Part shown: one piece after another, positions 35,338-43,316 of the stretch
Numbering within the stretch: the first letter of the stretch is position 1
How the letters are laid out: the number at the start of each line of letters is the position of its first letter
NCBI GenBank assembly: GCA_002705055.1
Contig: PAHY01000042.1
Span: 124,001 to 188,000, forward strand
DNA length: 64,000 nucleotides
Origin: Planctomycetota bacterium
GTDB taxonomy: Bacteria; Planctomycetota; UBA1135
Direction of reading: 5' to 3'
Program-made: the position numbers and the translations under genes
The notes under the pieces: model-generated
What the model was told of the DNA's origin: nothing
The model's input: only the letters and a program-made list of their open reading frames with translations
The model's database searches: none

Positions 35338-35367
35338 ATAAAAGTCCTTGTCGAATATTTATTCGAC
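35329..35367. promoter_or_regulatory. Tandem ARG-box operator upstream of argR and the arginine operon
   Basis: Two 18-base ARG-box-like sites lie at 35329-35346 and 35350-35367, separated by three bases, the classical spacing for an ArgR hexamer. The downstream box is nearly symmetrical: CGAAT, four A/T bases, ATTCG, with 7-base perfect arms in TCGAATA/TATTCGA. The upstream box has a good left half (CGAATAAAT) and a poor right half. Compared with the enterobacterial core TGAAT-N4-ATTCA, T is replaced by C. The boxes overlap the likely promoter. Confidence 0.8.
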
Positions 35368-35375
35368 CCTATCCT
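35348..35375 (+). promoter_or_regulatory. Putative argR promoter
   Basis: TTGTCG at 35348-35353 and TATCCT at 35370-35375 are 16 bases apart. The element lies within and beside the downstream ARG box, as expected for repression by ArgR. The predicted transcription start is close to the TTG start codon at 35382, so the message would have little or no leader. Confidence 0.45.
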
Positions 35376-35381
35376 GGCGGC

Positions 35382-35810
35382 TTGCCCACCGCCCAAGCAC
35401 GCCGTCGCGCCCTGGTCGAGATTCTCGAACAGGGCGACGCCCAGAGCCAGGCCGAGATCCTCGACGCCCTGGCTGACGCGGGCCATCCCACGACGCAGCC
35501 GGTCGTCAGTCGCGACCTGCGCGCGCTCGGCGCGATGAAGGCGGATGGGCGCTACCTGCTGCCGCAGGAAGAGCGGGTCACCCCGCTCGAGTCGCTCGCC
35601 ACGCTGCTGCGCGACGCCCGCGCTGCTGGCTCGAACATGGTGGTCGTGGTCTGCGAGCCGGGCGCCGCCAGCGCGATCGCCCGTGCCCTCGAAGCCGAAG
35701 GTGATCTGCCGATCCTCGGGACGGTCGCCGGGGACGACACCGTGTTCGTCGCCACCGCCAGCCGCCGTGAGGGCGACCGCGTCCGCAACCGGGTCCTCGC
35801 CCTCGTCTAG
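35382..35810 (+). CDS. argR: Arginine repressor ArgR
   Basis: This is an arginine-responsive hexameric DNA-binding repressor. The 142-residue product has the N-terminal winged helix (QPVVSRDLRALGAMK, about 39-53). The C-terminal arginine-binding and oligomerisation domain carries the hallmark GTVAGDDT at 113-120. Start codon is TTG at 35382; no in-frame ATG exists between the promoter and this point. It is the first gene after a tandem ARG box and lies 24 bases before argG, so it likely represses itself and the whole nine-gene operon. Confidence 0.93.
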   Translation: MPTAQARRRALVEILEQGDAQSQAEILDALADAGHPTTQPVVSRDLRALGAMKADGRYLLPQEERVTPLESLATLLRDARAAGSNMVVVVCEPGAASAIARALEAEGDLPILGTVAGDDTVFVATASRREGDRVRNRVLALV

Positions 35811-35834
35811 GCTCTCTTCCCCCTGCTGATTCCC

Positions 35835-37040
35835 ATGCGCATTCTGCTCGCCTACTCTGGCGGTCTCGACACCTCCTATCTCGTTGCCAAGCTGAGCCGG
35901 GAAGGTCATGAGGTCGTCGCCTGCACCATCGACTGCGGCGGCTTCGATGAGGCGGAACGTCTCACGATCGCCGAACGCGCCCAGCTCTACGGTGCGAAGC
36001 AGCACCTGTTTCTGGAGGCGCGCGCGATCATGTTCGAACGGGTGCTGCGCTGGCTGATCGCCGCCAACGTCTTGCGCGGACGGGTCTACCCGCTGTCGGT
36101 CGGCGCCGAGCGCGGCCTGCAGGCGGAGCTGCTCGCTGCGCACGCCGTGGAGCACGGCTTCGACGCCCTCGCCCATGGCTGCACGGCTGCCGGCAACGAC
36201 CAGGTCCGCTTCGACGCCGCGCTGCGCGTGATCGCCCCGCAGGTTCAGGTGCTCGCCCCGATTCGCGACGAAGCGCCGAGCCGCGAGGAGCAGACCGCCT
36301 GGCTGGAGGCGCAGGGCCTGCCGCTTCCCCAATCGGGTGGGCGGTTCTCGATCAACGCCGGCCTGTGGGGGCTCACCCTCGGCGGCGGCCCGCTGCTTCA
36401 AGAGGACGGCGAGTTTCCCGAGGATGGCTGGGTCTGGACGCAGCCTCAGGCAGACGCACCGCAGTCCGTCACGGTCAGCTTCGAAGGCGGCGTCCCCTGC
36501 GCGCTCGACGGTGTACCGATGGATCCGGTCGCGCTGATCGAAACGCTGAATGAACGCGCCGGTGCGGCCGGGGTCGGTCGCGGCTTCCACCTCGGCGACA
36601 CGGTGCTGGGCATCAAGGGCCGCATCGCTTTCGAGGCTCCGGCCGCGATGGTCCTGCTCGAAGCGCACCGCGAACTTGAGAAGCTGGTGCTGACCGAGGA
36701 TCAGCGCTTCTGGAAGGACCACCTCGGCGAGGTCTACGGCCGCCATCTGCACCAGGGCCGCTTCCATGATCCGCTGCTGCGTGATCTTGAGGCGATGTTC
36801 CGCAGCAGCCAGAGCCGGGTCAGCGGCTGGGCCAAGCTCAGCCTCGTCGGCGGCCAGGCCCAGGTCGTGGCCATGCAGTCGCCGCACTCGATGATGCGCG
36901 CCAGCGACGCGGCCTACGGCGAACGCGCCGCGACCGATGCCGACGCCGCGGGCCTGCGCACCTTCGCCCGTGTCCTGGCTGAACCCGCTGCGCTGCACGC
37001 CCGGGCCGGCCAACTGCAAGAGCATGAGGCGCTGACATGA
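35835..37040 (+). CDS. argG: Argininosuccinate synthase
   Basis: This enzyme joins citrulline and aspartate using ATP, the penultimate step of arginine synthesis. The 401-residue product has the N-terminal PP-loop AYSGGLDTSY (6-15). Later segments such as CTAAGNDQVRF and FSINAGLWG match the family's aspartate/citrulline sites. The divergent, compact form resembles the argininosuccinate synthases found with N-acylornithine carbamoyltransferases. Its stop overlaps the ATG of the following P-loop gene (ATGA at 37037-37040). Confidence 0.93.
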   Translation: MRILLAYSGGLDTSYLVAKLSREGHEVVACTIDCGGFDEAERLTIAERAQLYGAKQHLFLEARAIMFERVLRWLIAANVLRGRVYPLSVGAERGLQAELLAAHAVEHGFDALAHGCTAAGNDQVRFDAALRVIAPQVQVLAPIRDEAPSREEQTAWLEAQGLPLPQSGGRFSINAGLWGLTLGGGPLLQEDGEFPEDGWVWTQPQADAPQSVTVSFEGGVPCALDGVPMDPVALIETLNERAGAAGVGRGFHLGDTVLGIKGRIAFEAPAAMVLLEAHRELEKLVLTEDQRFWKDHLGEVYGRHLHQGRFHDPLLRDLEAMFRSSQSRVSGWAKLSLVGGQAQVVAMQSPHSMMRASDAAYGERAATDADAAGLRTFARVLAEPAALHARAGQLQEHEALT

Positions 37041-38110
37041 GGCGCGTCACCGTCAACAAGATCGCTTCGATCGCCCAACGGCTGGCCCTGCGCAAGCAGG
37101 TCGTGCTGGGGCCGGACATCCCGGCTCAGACCGGCACGGTGGTGGTCGGTCGCGTGCTGACCAGCAAGACCACCTACAACAAGCTGGAGGACATCACCGG
37201 CCGCATGACTGAACTGCGGCCCGGCGATCTGATCGTCGGCGCGCTCGGCGCGCGTCACGCCCTGCACGGCTACTCCGGTCGCGTGCCGGAGCGGGTCCAG
37301 GTGGGCGACCGCCTGCAGCTGCTCAACATCGGCGGTGTCCTGGGCGTGGGCGCCAGCCCGGCCCCGGGCTTAGGCGCGCCGCACGAGGTCGAGGTGCTGG
37401 GCTGCGTCCAGCAGTTTCATGGCCTCGACCGCGGGGTCGGGCGACCTGCGAACATCGCAGATGCCGCCCTGGAGAAACTGCCTCTGCCGGCCCAGCTGCC
37501 GCCGGTTCTGACGCTGCTCGGCACCTCGATGGACGCCGGCAAGACCACGGCCGCCGCCGTGATCGTCGGCGGGCTGACGCGCCGCGGCCTGCGGGTTGCA
37601 GGCGGCAAGCTGACCGGCGTTTCACTGCGCCGCGACATCCTGCAGATGGCCGATGCCGGCGCCGATCCGGTCAGCCTGTTCACCGATTTTGGCGTGGTGA
37701 CCTCCAGCCCGGAGAACGCTCCGCCGACCGCGCGCGCCATCCTCGCGCACCTGGCTGAATCGGAGCCTGATCTGATCGTGCTGGAAATGGGCGACGGCCT
37801 GCTGGGCACCTATGGCGTGCAGGCCATCCTTGACGCGCCGGACCTGCGGGCGGCGACGACTGCGATCGTGCTCTGCGCCCAGGATCCGGTCGGCGCATGG
37901 GGCGCACAGCAGCTGCTGGCCGATCGTCACGAGGCCCGCGCCTCGCTCGTCTCCGGACCGGTCACGGACAACCCGGTGGGCCGCGAGTTCTGCGAGAAGC
38001 AGCTGGGCCTCCCGGCGTACAACGCGCTGCTCGCTCCCGCCGAGCTGGTGGACGGCTGCCTCGATGCCCTGGAACTCCCGCGCGGCGCGGTCGCCGTGCC
38101 CTCCCCATGA
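37037..38110 (+). CDS. P-loop NTPase of unknown function in the arginine operon
   Basis: The 357-residue product has a beta-rich N-terminal domain (about 1-150, with PGDLIVGALGARHALHGYSG and LLNIGGVLGV). A P-loop domain follows with Walker A GTSMDAGKTT at 162-171. A later strand ends in VLEMGDGLLG (248-257), a possible Mg/nucleotide site. The layout recalls dethiobiotin synthetase/BioD-like folds and, more loosely, the DUF1611 family. DUF1611's second signature is not seen and I cannot assign a family. The gene overlaps argG upstream and argC downstream by ATGA at each end, so it is made in step with arginine enzymes. A role in acyl-group supply, acylglutamate formation or ATP-dependent regulation is conjecture. 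Confidence 0.75.
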   Translation: MRRVTVNKIASIAQRLALRKQVVLGPDIPAQTGTVVVGRVLTSKTTYNKLEDITGRMTELRPGDLIVGALGARHALHGYSGRVPERVQVGDRLQLLNIGGVLGVGASPAPGLGAPHEVEVLGCVQQFHGLDRGVGRPANIADAALEKLPLPAQLPPVLTLLGTSMDAGKTTAAAVIVGGLTRRGLRVAGGKLTGVSLRRDILQMADAGADPVSLFTDFGVVTSSPENAPPTARAILAHLAESEPDLIVLEMGDGLLGTYGVQAILDAPDLRAATTAIVLCAQDPVGAWGAQQLLADRHEARASLVSGPVTDNPVGREFCEKQLGLPAYNALLAPAELVDGCLDALELPRGAVAVPSP

Positions 38111-39183
38111 GCAGCGCGGCGCACCCGCTGTTCCTGCTCGGAGCACGCGGCCTGCTGGCCGGCGAGTTTCTGCGCCTGCTGGATGGTCACCCCTGCCTGC
38201 GTTTGGCTGGCGCCTACGCGCGCTCGGCCGAGGGCGCTCTCGGCCAATCGCATCCGCACCTGGCGGGAGCTCTAGCCGCGACCCCGCTCGAGGAAGCGAG
38301 CGCGCTCGCGGATGCGCTGAAGACGACCGCGCAGGCCGGCGGCCCGGCCCCGGTCCTGCTGCTCGCGCTGCCGCACGGAGCGTCGGCGCCCTGGTGGGCG
38401 GAACACCGCGCCGCCCTGCAGGCCGCCTGCCCGGCGCTGGTCGTCGTCGATCTGTCCGCCGACTTCCGACTCGAATCGGCCGAGGCCTACCAGGCCAGCT
38501 ACGCGCTGCAGCACCCCTGCCCGGATGAGTTTGGCCAGTGGATCTACGGTCTACCTGAACTGCACCCGGTCCCGGAGGGCAGCAAACGGATCGCGGTCCC
38601 CGGCTGCTTCGCCACGGCGATGCAGCTCGCGGTCGTGCCGATGGCCCGCGCGGCGCAGATCGAAGCGACCGAGCCCATCATCGTGCACGGCGTCACCGGC
38701 TCGAGTGGCAGCGGTGCCCAGGCCAAGGCCGGGACGCACCACCCGCACCGGGCGATGAACTTCCATGCCTACGGCCTGCAGGGGCATCGCCACGAAGCTG
38801 AGCTGCTGAGCCCGCGCAATGCCCTTCCGCAGGGCTGCGCGCTCGACTTCACCCCCCACTCCGCGCCGCTCAGTCGCGGCATCCACCTGCACGCGGTCAT
38901 GCAGGCCAGCGCGCAGGCCGACGAGCAGCCGCAGGCCGTGCTCGAGACCTTCTGCGCCGATAAGCCCTTCCTCGAAGCGGTTCGCCAGGCCCCGCAGCTG
39001 CGCCACATCGCCGGCAGCCAACGCGTGCAGCTGCACGCCTACCGGCGCGGCAGGCTGCTGCACGTCCTGGTGGCTCTGGACAACACCATCAAAGGCGGCG
39101 CCGGCCAGGCGCTGCAGGCTCTCAACCTCGCTCTCGGACTCCCCGAAACGACTGCGCTTCCAAGCCACGGGCTTGGCTACTGA
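38107..39183 (+). CDS. argC: N-acyl-gamma-glutamyl-phosphate reductase
   Basis: This NADPH-dependent enzyme reduces N-acylglutamyl phosphate to the semialdehyde, the third step of arginine synthesis. The 358-residue product has an N-terminal Rossmann region (LLGARGLLAGEFLRLL), a DLSADFRLE segment and the active-site Cys in VPGCFATAMQLA. The catalytic His region near HSAPLSRGIH is also typical. The ATG at 38107 overlaps the P-loop gene stop; the longer upstream frame is a shadow. argD follows two bases after the stop. Confidence 0.94.
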   Translation: MSSAAHPLFLLGARGLLAGEFLRLLDGHPCLRLAGAYARSAEGALGQSHPHLAGALAATPLEEASALADALKTTAQAGGPAPVLLLALPHGASAPWWAEHRAALQAACPALVVVDLSADFRLESAEAYQASYALQHPCPDEFGQWIYGLPELHPVPEGSKRIAVPGCFATAMQLAVVPMARAAQIEATEPIIVHGVTGSSGSGAQAKAGTHHPHRAMNFHAYGLQGHRHEAELLSPRNALPQGCALDFTPHSAPLSRGIHLHAVMQASAQADEQPQAVLETFCADKPFLEAVRQAPQLRHIAGSQRVQLHAYRRGRLLHVLVALDNTIKGGAGQALQALNLALGLPETTALPSHGLGY

Positions 39184-39185
39184 TC

Positions 39186-40325
39186 ATGCCGACTCTTCAG
39201 GAATATCCCGCGTACGCCCGGCTGCAGGGCAGCCTGCTCGGTGCCAGCGAAAGCCTGCTGTCCTGGAGCGACGGCCGCGAGCTGCTGGATCTCTACGGCG
39301 GCCACTGCGTCAACGCGCTCGGCGCCGGCGACCTCGGATTGGGCCGCGCGCTGGAGCGCCAATGGCAGCAGCTCAGCTTCGCGACCAATCTGGTGGATCA
39401 TCCCGGCCGCGCCCCCTTCTACGAGGCCTGGCAGAAGCTGATGCCGGAGGGCGACTGGCAGGTCTTCGCCAGCAACAGCGGCGCCGAAGCCAATGAGAAC
39501 CTGCTCAAGATGGCGCTGGCGGCCACCGGCCGCAGCCGAGTCGTCTGCTTCGAGGGCGGCTTCCACGGCCGCACCGCGGCGGCCGCCGCCGTCAGCGATG
39601 GAGCGAACGGCTTCCCGCTGACCCCTTTCGATGTGCTTCGTCTGCCGTGGGGCACGACGGCGGGCATCGACTCCAGCGTCGGCGCGGTGATCCTCGAGCC
39701 GATCCAGTCACTCGGCGGCGTGGTCGAGCCCCCGGCCGGCTTCCTCGAGGAGCTGCGCGCGCTTTGCGATGCCACAGGCGCCTGGCTGATTTTCGACGAG
39801 GTGCAGACCGGCCCGGGTCGCCTCGGAACGCCTTGGGCCTCGCAGCACTACGGCGTGATTCCGGATGCCTTCAGCTCGGCCAAGGGATGCGCAGGCGGCT
39901 TCCCGCTTGGCCTCAGCTTCGCCCAGAGCGAGCGGGCCGCGAGCGTGCCCGCCGGCTTGTGCGGCTCGACCTTCGGCGGCGCGCCGCTCGCCTTAGCGGC
40001 GGCGACCCATGTCGCACAGCGCGTGGCGCAGCCGGAGTTCCTCGATCACGTCAGCAAGCTCGGCCGCGCCTTCCACGGCCTCGTCGGCACCGGGCCGGTG
40101 GTCGGAGTCCGCGGCGTGGGCCTCTTGATTGGGCTCGAGCTCGCTCCGGGCCTCAGCGCCAAGGAAGCGCGCGACGCGCTGCTCGAACAGGGCATCCTGA
40201 CCGCGACCTGCTGGAACCCGCAGGTGCTGCGCATCAGTCCGCCGCTGACGCTTGCCGGCTCGGCAGTGGGTCAGCTTGCTCAGGCGCTCTGTCATCTGCC
40301 CTACCCCAGCCCGGCAGGTTCCTGA
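39186..40325 (+). CDS. argD: N-acylornithine aminotransferase (ArgD-like, PLP-dependent)
   Basis: This class III PLP aminotransferase converts N-acylglutamate semialdehyde to N-acylornithine. The 379-residue product has SNSGAEANENLLKMA for cofactor-phosphate binding, FEGGFHGRT, FDEVQTGPGRLG with the ring-nitrogen Asp, and the PLP lysine in SSAKGCAGGFPLG. The last differs slightly from the usual LAKALGGGFP. Placed between argC and argF' it completes the acylated branch. The stop and the next ATG share TGATG, so translation is coupled. Confidence 0.92.
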   Translation: MPTLQEYPAYARLQGSLLGASESLLSWSDGRELLDLYGGHCVNALGAGDLGLGRALERQWQQLSFATNLVDHPGRAPFYEAWQKLMPEGDWQVFASNSGAEANENLLKMALAATGRSRVVCFEGGFHGRTAAAAAVSDGANGFPLTPFDVLRLPWGTTAGIDSSVGAVILEPIQSLGGVVEPPAGFLEELRALCDATGAWLIFDEVQTGPGRLGTPWASQHYGVIPDAFSSAKGCAGGFPLGLSFAQSERAASVPAGLCGSTFGGAPLALAAATHVAQRVAQPEFLDHVSKLGRAFHGLVGTGPVVGVRGVGLLIGLELAPGLSAKEARDALLEQGILTATCWNPQVLRISPPLTLAGSAVGQLAQALCHLPYPSPAGS

Positions 40326-41329
40326 TGAGCACGACCACTCCTCTCGCCCCCGGGCTGGACCATCTCGGCAACTTGCCTGCCGCGGAGATTCAGCGGCTTG
40401 CCGATCGCGCCAACGCCCTGCGCACGGGCGCGGCCCCGCAGCGCTTCGCCGGCAAGGCGCTCGGTCTGTTCTTCCTCAATCCCTCGCTGCGCACCTCCGC
40501 GTCCTTCCAGCGCGCCGCGGCGCGCCTGGGCCTCGAGTTGGTCCAGCTCCGCGGAGATGGCGTCTGGGGGCTCGAGCATCAGGACGGCGTCGTCATGGAT
40601 GGCACCACCGCCGAGCACCTGCGCGAGGCGGCCCCGGTCCTGGGGCGCTACGTGGATCTGCTGGCGGTGCGCGCCTTTCACGGAGCCGGCAGCTTCGAGG
40701 AGTGCCGTCAGGATCCGATCATGCAGGGCTTCCGCCGCTGGGCGGGGGTTCCGGTCATCAACATGGAATCCGCGCGCTGGCACCCCTGCCAAGCGCTGGC
40801 CGACTGGGCGACGCTGGATCAGCACGCGATCCCGAAGCGGGCCAAGTTCGTGCTGAGCTGGGCCTGGCACCCGAAGCCGCTGCCCCACGCGGTGCCCAAC
40901 TCGACCCTTTGCATGGCGGCACAGCGCGGGATGGACGTCGTCCTGCTTTGCCCGCCTGGGCTGGAGCTGCACGACGAGGTGCTGGCCGAGGCCGAACAGC
41001 TGGCGACCACGCACGGCGGCAGCCTGACGGTCACGCATGATCGCGAGGAAGCCTTGCACGGCGCCGCCGCCGTCTACGCTAAGTCCTGGGGCAGCCAGCA
41101 GCACTGGGGTGACCTGGAGAGCGAGACGGCGTTCCGCGCCGCACTGCGCGACTGGTGCGTCACGCCCGCGTGGCTCGGCGATTCCGCGCGCTTCATGCAC
41201 TGCCTGCCCATCCGCCGCAACGTGGTGGCGAGCGACGCCGTTCTGGACGGCCCGCAGTCGATTGTCCTGGATCAGGCGGAGCACCGCCTGCACGCTCAGA
41301 CCGCCCTCTTGGAGAGCCTCCTGTCATGA
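40325..41329 (+). CDS. argF': N-acylornithine carbamoyltransferase (ArgF' / AOTCase-SOTCase family)
   Basis: This enzyme transfers the carbamoyl group from carbamoyl phosphate to an N-acylated ornithine, giving N-acylcitrulline. The 334-residue product has NPSLRT (52-57) for carbamoyl phosphate, MESARWHPCQALAD (147-160), HPKPLPHAVPNS (182-193) and HCLPIRRN (292-299). Proline- and tryptophan-rich segments match Xanthomonas acetylornithine and Bacteroides succinylornithine enzymes rather than ordinary OTCase. At the selectivity position (Glu92 in Xanthomonas, Pro90 in Bacteroides) this protein has Ala96. At the site of the carboxylated Lys302 of Xanthomonas it has Val301. Comparisons are from memory of those sequences. 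The preferred acyl group is unresolved. Confidence 0.9.
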   Translation: MSTTTPLAPGLDHLGNLPAAEIQRLADRANALRTGAAPQRFAGKALGLFFLNPSLRTSASFQRAAARLGLELVQLRGDGVWGLEHQDGVVMDGTTAEHLREAAPVLGRYVDLLAVRAFHGAGSFEECRQDPIMQGFRRWAGVPVINMESARWHPCQALADWATLDQHAIPKRAKFVLSWAWHPKPLPHAVPNSTLCMAAQRGMDVVLLCPPGLELHDEVLAEAEQLATTHGGSLTVTHDREEALHGAAAVYAKSWGSQQHWGDLESETAFRAALRDWCVTPAWLGDSARFMHCLPIRRNVVASDAVLDGPQSIVLDQAEHRLHAQTALLESLLS

Positions 41330-42210
41330 AAGAACTCGTTCGCGCAGCCGCCCACGTGCGGTATCACCAGGGTGCCGTGATGGTGCTGAAAATCGGCGGG
41401 GCCTGCCTGCGCAAGCCGCGCTTCCAGCGCGCGCTCGCCGAGCAGATCGCCACCGTGCAGGCGCTCGGCGGCCGACCGGTCATCGTCCATGGCGGCGGCC
41501 CGCAGATTGACGTGGTGCAACGCAGCCTCGGCGAAGAACCGCGGATGGTCGACGGCCGCCGCGTGACCTCGCCGGTCGCGCTGCGCGCGCTGCGCATGGC
41601 CACCGCCGGCGAGCTGAACGGCGAGCTCGCCGCCGCGATCACCACCGCCGGCGCCAAGGCCGTGGGCGTCTGCGCCGCCGACGCCGGGATCGTGACCGCG
41701 CGCAAGCGGCCGCCGCGCGAGACCAGCGAGGGCGAGGTCGACTTCGGCGCGGTCGGCGACGTCGCCAGCGTTGATCCGGCGCCGCTGCTGGGCCTGATCG
41801 AGCAGGGCGTGACCCCGGTGGTCTGCCCGCCGGTCGGCGACGGCGCCGGCGGCTTCCTCAACCTCAACGCCGATACGCTGGCCGCCGCGCTGGCCTGTGC
41901 ACTCGACGCCGCCAAGCTGGTGCTGCTGACGGGCGAAGCGGGGATCCTGGCCGACCCGGCTGATCCCGAGTCGGTGCTGTCGGTGCTGGGCCTCGCCACG
42001 CTCGACGCGCTCGAGCAGGAAGGCGCGCTGCAGAAGGGCATGAAGGTCAAGGCGGCTGCGGTGCGCGCGGCGCTGACCGGCGGCGTGCCCAAGGTGCACA
42101 TCGTTTCGGGCGTGGACCCGGAAGCGCTGCTCGTCGAGCTCTACACCAACCACGGCTCGGGCACGCTGGTCACTGCCGACGAGCCGGCCCAGGCCCCGGC
42201 CCACGCATGA
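41326..42210 (+). CDS. argB: N-acetyl(acyl)glutamate kinase
   Basis: This enzyme phosphorylates N-acylglutamate, normally the regulated second step of arginine synthesis. The 294-residue amino-acid-kinase-fold product has LKIGGACLRK near the start, HGGGPQID at 55-62, a GFLNLNADTLAAALA stretch and KMKV-type nucleotide contacts (KGMKVKAAAVRAAL). There is no fused acetyltransferase domain, unlike the bifunctional NAGS-K of Xanthomonas, which also uses the acylornithine route. The ATG overlaps the argF' stop and its own stop overlaps the argE-like start. Confidence 0.93.
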   Translation: MKELVRAAAHVRYHQGAVMVLKIGGACLRKPRFQRALAEQIATVQALGGRPVIVHGGGPQIDVVQRSLGEEPRMVDGRRVTSPVALRALRMATAGELNGELAAAITTAGAKAVGVCAADAGIVTARKRPPRETSEGEVDFGAVGDVASVDPAPLLGLIEQGVTPVVCPPVGDGAGGFLNLNADTLAAALACALDAAKLVLLTGEAGILADPADPESVLSVLGLATLDALEQEGALQKGMKVKAAAVRAALTGGVPKVHIVSGVDPEALLVELYTNHGSGTLVTADEPAQAPAHA

Positions 42211-43316
42211 GCCTGCCCCACCTCGACGAGGCCGCGCAGCTGCTCGCCGAGCTGGTGCGGATCCCGAGCATCTCGGGCGACGAAGCCGCGGCCGCCGACC
42301 ACGCCCAGGCCTGGCTGAGCGCGCGCGGCGTGGACAGCGAGCGCCTGGGGCACACCGTCGTCGCGCGTGTCGAGGGCAGTCAGCCCGGCCCGACCCTGCT
42401 GCTCAACTCGCACCTCGACACCGTGCCGGCCGGCAATCAGTGGACCGTCGACCCGCACGCGGGCGTCTGGCAGGACGGTCGGCTGACCGGCCTCGGCGCC
42501 AACGACGCCGGCGGCTGCGTGGTCGCGATGATGACGGCGACCGCGCGGCTCGCAGCCCAGCCGGATTTCGCTGGCACGCTGCTGCTGTCGCTGCACGCCG
42601 AGGAGGAAACCAACAACCGGGGTATGGGCGACTTCCTGGCTGCCTATGGCGCGCCGGACGCGGCGATCACCGGCGAACCCACCGGCCTGGACGTCGTGCG
42701 CAGCCAAGCCGGCCTGGCCGTCTTCACGCTGCAGTGGCACGGCAAGAGCTGCCACGCCGCGCACGTCGCGCGGGTCGAGCACGACAACGCGCTGCTGCGC
42801 GCCGCGCGCGAGCTGGCGACGCTGCCGGACTGGCTCCACCCCGGCGAGGAACATCCGCTGCTTGGGAAGTCGACCCTCGCCGTCACCGCACTGCACGCCG
42901 GCGGCCCGCACAACAAGGTGCCGGACCTCGCGGAAGCGCTCGTGGATGGCCGGCTGGTCCCGCCGACCACAGCGGCTGATTGCCTGGCGCAGCTGCAGGA
43001 GAAGCTGCCGAGCGCCGAGGTCGCGATCCGTTCGGAACGACTGGGCCCGATCGACACGCCGGAAGTCGATCAGCTGGTGCAGGTCGCGCTGGAAGCGGCC
43101 GGACGCTCGGAAGCGGTGGGCTCGACCACGCTTTCCGACATGGCGCTGCTCCCGCCCGGCGTGCCGGCGGTCAAGGTCGGCCCTGGGCAGACCGCGCGTT
43201 CGCACACTCCAGACGAGTACCTGCTCCTCGACGAGCTGGCCGCCGGCATCGCCTTCTACGAGGCCGTCGTCCCCGCCTGGTTCCAGGCCCTCCACCCGCA
43301 ATCGATCTCGAGCTGA
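42207..43316 (+). CDS. argE: M20-family deacylase, probable N-acylcitrulline/acylornithine deacylase
   Basis: This ArgE/DapE-family metallohydrolase is expected to remove the acyl group from N-acylcitrulline to give citrulline for ArgG. The 369-residue product has the zinc motif SHLDTVP (His69, Asp71), the bridging-Asp segment GLGANDAGG (Asp100) and EEE at 132-134 with the catalytic Glu. A lid domain and C-terminal His are also present. DapE or CPG2-like activity cannot be excluded by motif alone. The operon position between argB and argH and the ATGA overlaps at both ends make the arginine role likely. Confidence 0.85.
   Translation: MSLPHLDEAAQLLAELVRIPSISGDEAAAADHAQAWLSARGVDSERLGHTVVARVEGSQPGPTLLLNSHLDTVPAGNQWTVDPHAGVWQDGRLTGLGANDAGGCVVAMMTATARLAAQPDFAGTLLLSLHAEEETNNRGMGDFLAAYGAPDAAITGEPTGLDVVRSQAGLAVFTLQWHGKSCHAAHVARVEHDNALLRAARELATLPDWLHPGEEHPLLGKSTLAVTALHAGGPHNKVPDLAEALVDGRLVPPTTAADCLAQLQEKLPSAEVAIRSERLGPIDTPEVDQLVQVALEAAGRSEAVGSTTLSDMALLPPGVPAVKVGPGQTARSHTPDEYLLLDELAAGIAFYEAVVPAWFQALHPQSISS

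Noticed and set aside
37037..38110. Assignment of the P-loop protein to DUF1611 (D-glutamate N-acetyltransferase relatives)
   Set aside because: Size and a central P-loop fit loosely, but the family's second signature after the P-loop is not seen and the N-terminal domain looks beta-rich rather than Rossmann-like.
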